A DNA stretch of 64,000 nt from Verrucomicrobiota bacterium (GTDB taxonomy: Bacteria > Verrucomicrobiota > Verrucomicrobiia > Limisphaerales > UBA1319), in the NCBI GenBank assembly GCA_022709905.1, contig JAKLHY010000025.1:1-64000 (forward strand), read 5' to 3'. This document shows, in pieces, positions 63,267 through 64,000 of this stretch; the stretch's first letter is position 1; each line of letters begins with the position of its first letter. The translations under genes and the position numbers were made by a program. Below the pieces are notes generated by a model that saw only the letters and a program-made list of their open reading frames with translations, searched no databases and was not told the origin of the DNA.

Positions 63267-64000
63267 GTGAAAACGGCGCGAAAATTCCCGGTGACGGTCA
63301 AGTCAGGATCTATTCGGGTTAAAATTTATCAAGTGCCCCAGCGAGATGGGTCAAAGATTTACTCGATCGACTGGCGGCTGGCAGGCAAACGCCACAGGAA
63401 AGCCTTCAGCGATTACGAGCGAGCCCGCCTCGAAGCGGATTCCATCGCCAGCAAGCTCGCGTCCGGTGATGCCATGGCTCTGCAACTGACCGGACTTGAC
63501 CGGGCAATTTACGTTCGCGCCAAACAAACCCTTGCCCCGCTGGGAGGGATCGCGATCGATGTTGCCGTGGCACGTTTCGCCGAAGCCGTACGCATTCTTG
63601 GGTCATCTGATCTCGTTGTCGTGGCGGCTCGGGACTTCGCTCGGCGTCATCCGGCGAACATGCCCAAACGGACCGTATCCGAGGTTGTGCGCGAACTAAT
63701 CGAGGCGAAGCGGAGCGCTCATAGAAGCCTCCGATACGTGCAAGACCTTGAGTCCCGGGGTGGCTCTTTCGCCCAAGCTTTCCAGTGTCAAATCCAGTCG
63801 GTGTCGGGGGCTGATCTGCGAACATATCTCGACGGGAAGAAAATGGCCCCGCGCACATATAAAAACCACGTGCGAACGATTGGAACACTGTTTGAATTCG
63901 CAAAGAGCCGGGGCTACCTTCCGAAGGATTTCGATTCGCTCGATGGCATCGAGTTGCCCGATGATCTGGATGGTGAAATCGAGATTTACACGCCGGAGGA
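63267..64000 (+). CDS. Tyrosine site-specific recombinase (integrase), 5' part only
   Basis: An open frame from a GTG at 63267 runs off the window with about 244 residues. Residues about 140-235 form a phage-integrase SAM-like core-binding domain: EVVRELIEAKRSAHRSLRYV, GADLRTYLDGKKMAPRTYKN and HVRTIGTLFEFAKSRGYLPK. It then begins the catalytic domain with IEIYTPEE. The N-terminal about 60 residues (IRVKIYQVPQRDGSKIYSID) resemble the arm-binding or Arm-DNA-bind region. The catalytic R-H-R-Y residues lie beyond the edge. Its start is about 95 bp after the tRNA-His 3' end, the classic arrangement of an integrated element using that tRNA as attachment site. Two TTGACA copies at 63232 and 63243 precede it, but no -10 is clear. 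Confidence 0.75.
   Translation, partial: MKTARKFPVTVKSGSIRVKIYQVPQRDGSKIYSIDWRLAGKRHRKAFSDYERARLEADSIASKLASGDAMALQLTGLDRAIYVRAKQTLAPLGGIAIDVAVARFAEAVRILGSSDLVVVAARDFARRHPANMPKRTVSEVVRELIEAKRSAHRSLRYVQDLESRGGSFAQAFQCQIQSVSGADLRTYLDGKKMAPRTYKNHVRTIGTLFEFAKSRGYLPKDFDSLDGIELPDDLDGEIEIYTPE

Overview
The window looks like chromosomal DNA of a polysaccharide-degrading Verrucomicrobiota, probably of the Limisphaerales/Pedosphaera type. This is inferred from the GC-rich sequence, weak Shine-Dalgarno sites, very large secreted proteins with LTD/CotH, right-handed beta-helix, IPT/TIG and LamG modules, and many exported glycoside-hydrolase-like proteins (GH16, GH172/DUF2961, GH144-like, GH5 remnant, DUF4838, DUF1593, GH140/DUF4038, GH99-like) with no SusC/SusD pair. 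No rRNA operon or CRISPR array was seen.

Region 1 (1-14.6 kb) carries secreted hydrolases and adhesin-like proteins between decayed genes: a PlsC-type acyltransferase with an internal deletion, a frameshifted TIG protein, and DUF1349 and kdsB stubs. Five secreted products between 3.9 and 22.2 kb end in a similar short beta-rich C-terminal module. Region 2 (14.8-27 kb) holds a 2476-aa LTD/CotH protein and a hybrid two-component sensor kinase with a Reg_prop propeller. Region 3 (27-38.5 kb) has a two-module hydrolase-like protein, a GH5 stub, a beta-helix/LamG protein, CIA30, TspO, a fasciclin protein and a DUF4838 protein with an inserted LamG domain.

Region 4 (38.7-55.1 kb) is the main find. 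An AraC-type regulator is divergent from one co-directional operon of twelve genes, most of them touching or overlapping by ATGA. They are three exported DUF1593 nucleoside-hydrolase-like proteins, an L-fucose-isomerase-family isomerase, a split transketolase (two subunits), a glycerol-kinase-like FGGY kinase, a complete ribose-type ABC importer (binding protein, DUF2291, ATPase, permease), and an exported DUF5060/DUF4038 hydrolase. A canonical GH140 (apiosidase-family) gene follows downstream. Together these read as release, import, isomerisation, phosphorylation and transketolase cleavage of one pentose. D-apiose is the best guess; ribose from nucleosides is the main alternative.

Region 5 (55.1-60.6 kb) is the decaying tail of that locus: scrambled hydrolase fragments, a DUF5009 acetyltransferase broken by one in-frame stop, a GH99-like gene fused to a deoC fragment, and the GH140 gene. 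Region 6 (60.6-62.75 kb) is mobile DNA: a broken REP-associated tyrosine transposase bounded by 11-bp inverted repeats, abutting a compact IS4-like element with a divergent DUF6788 gene and a perfect 26-bp palindrome between the two genes. Region 7 (62.8-64 kb) has tRNA-Lys(TTT) and tRNA-His(GTG), then a tyrosine-recombinase gene that runs off the window, suggesting that an integrated island begins at tRNA-His.
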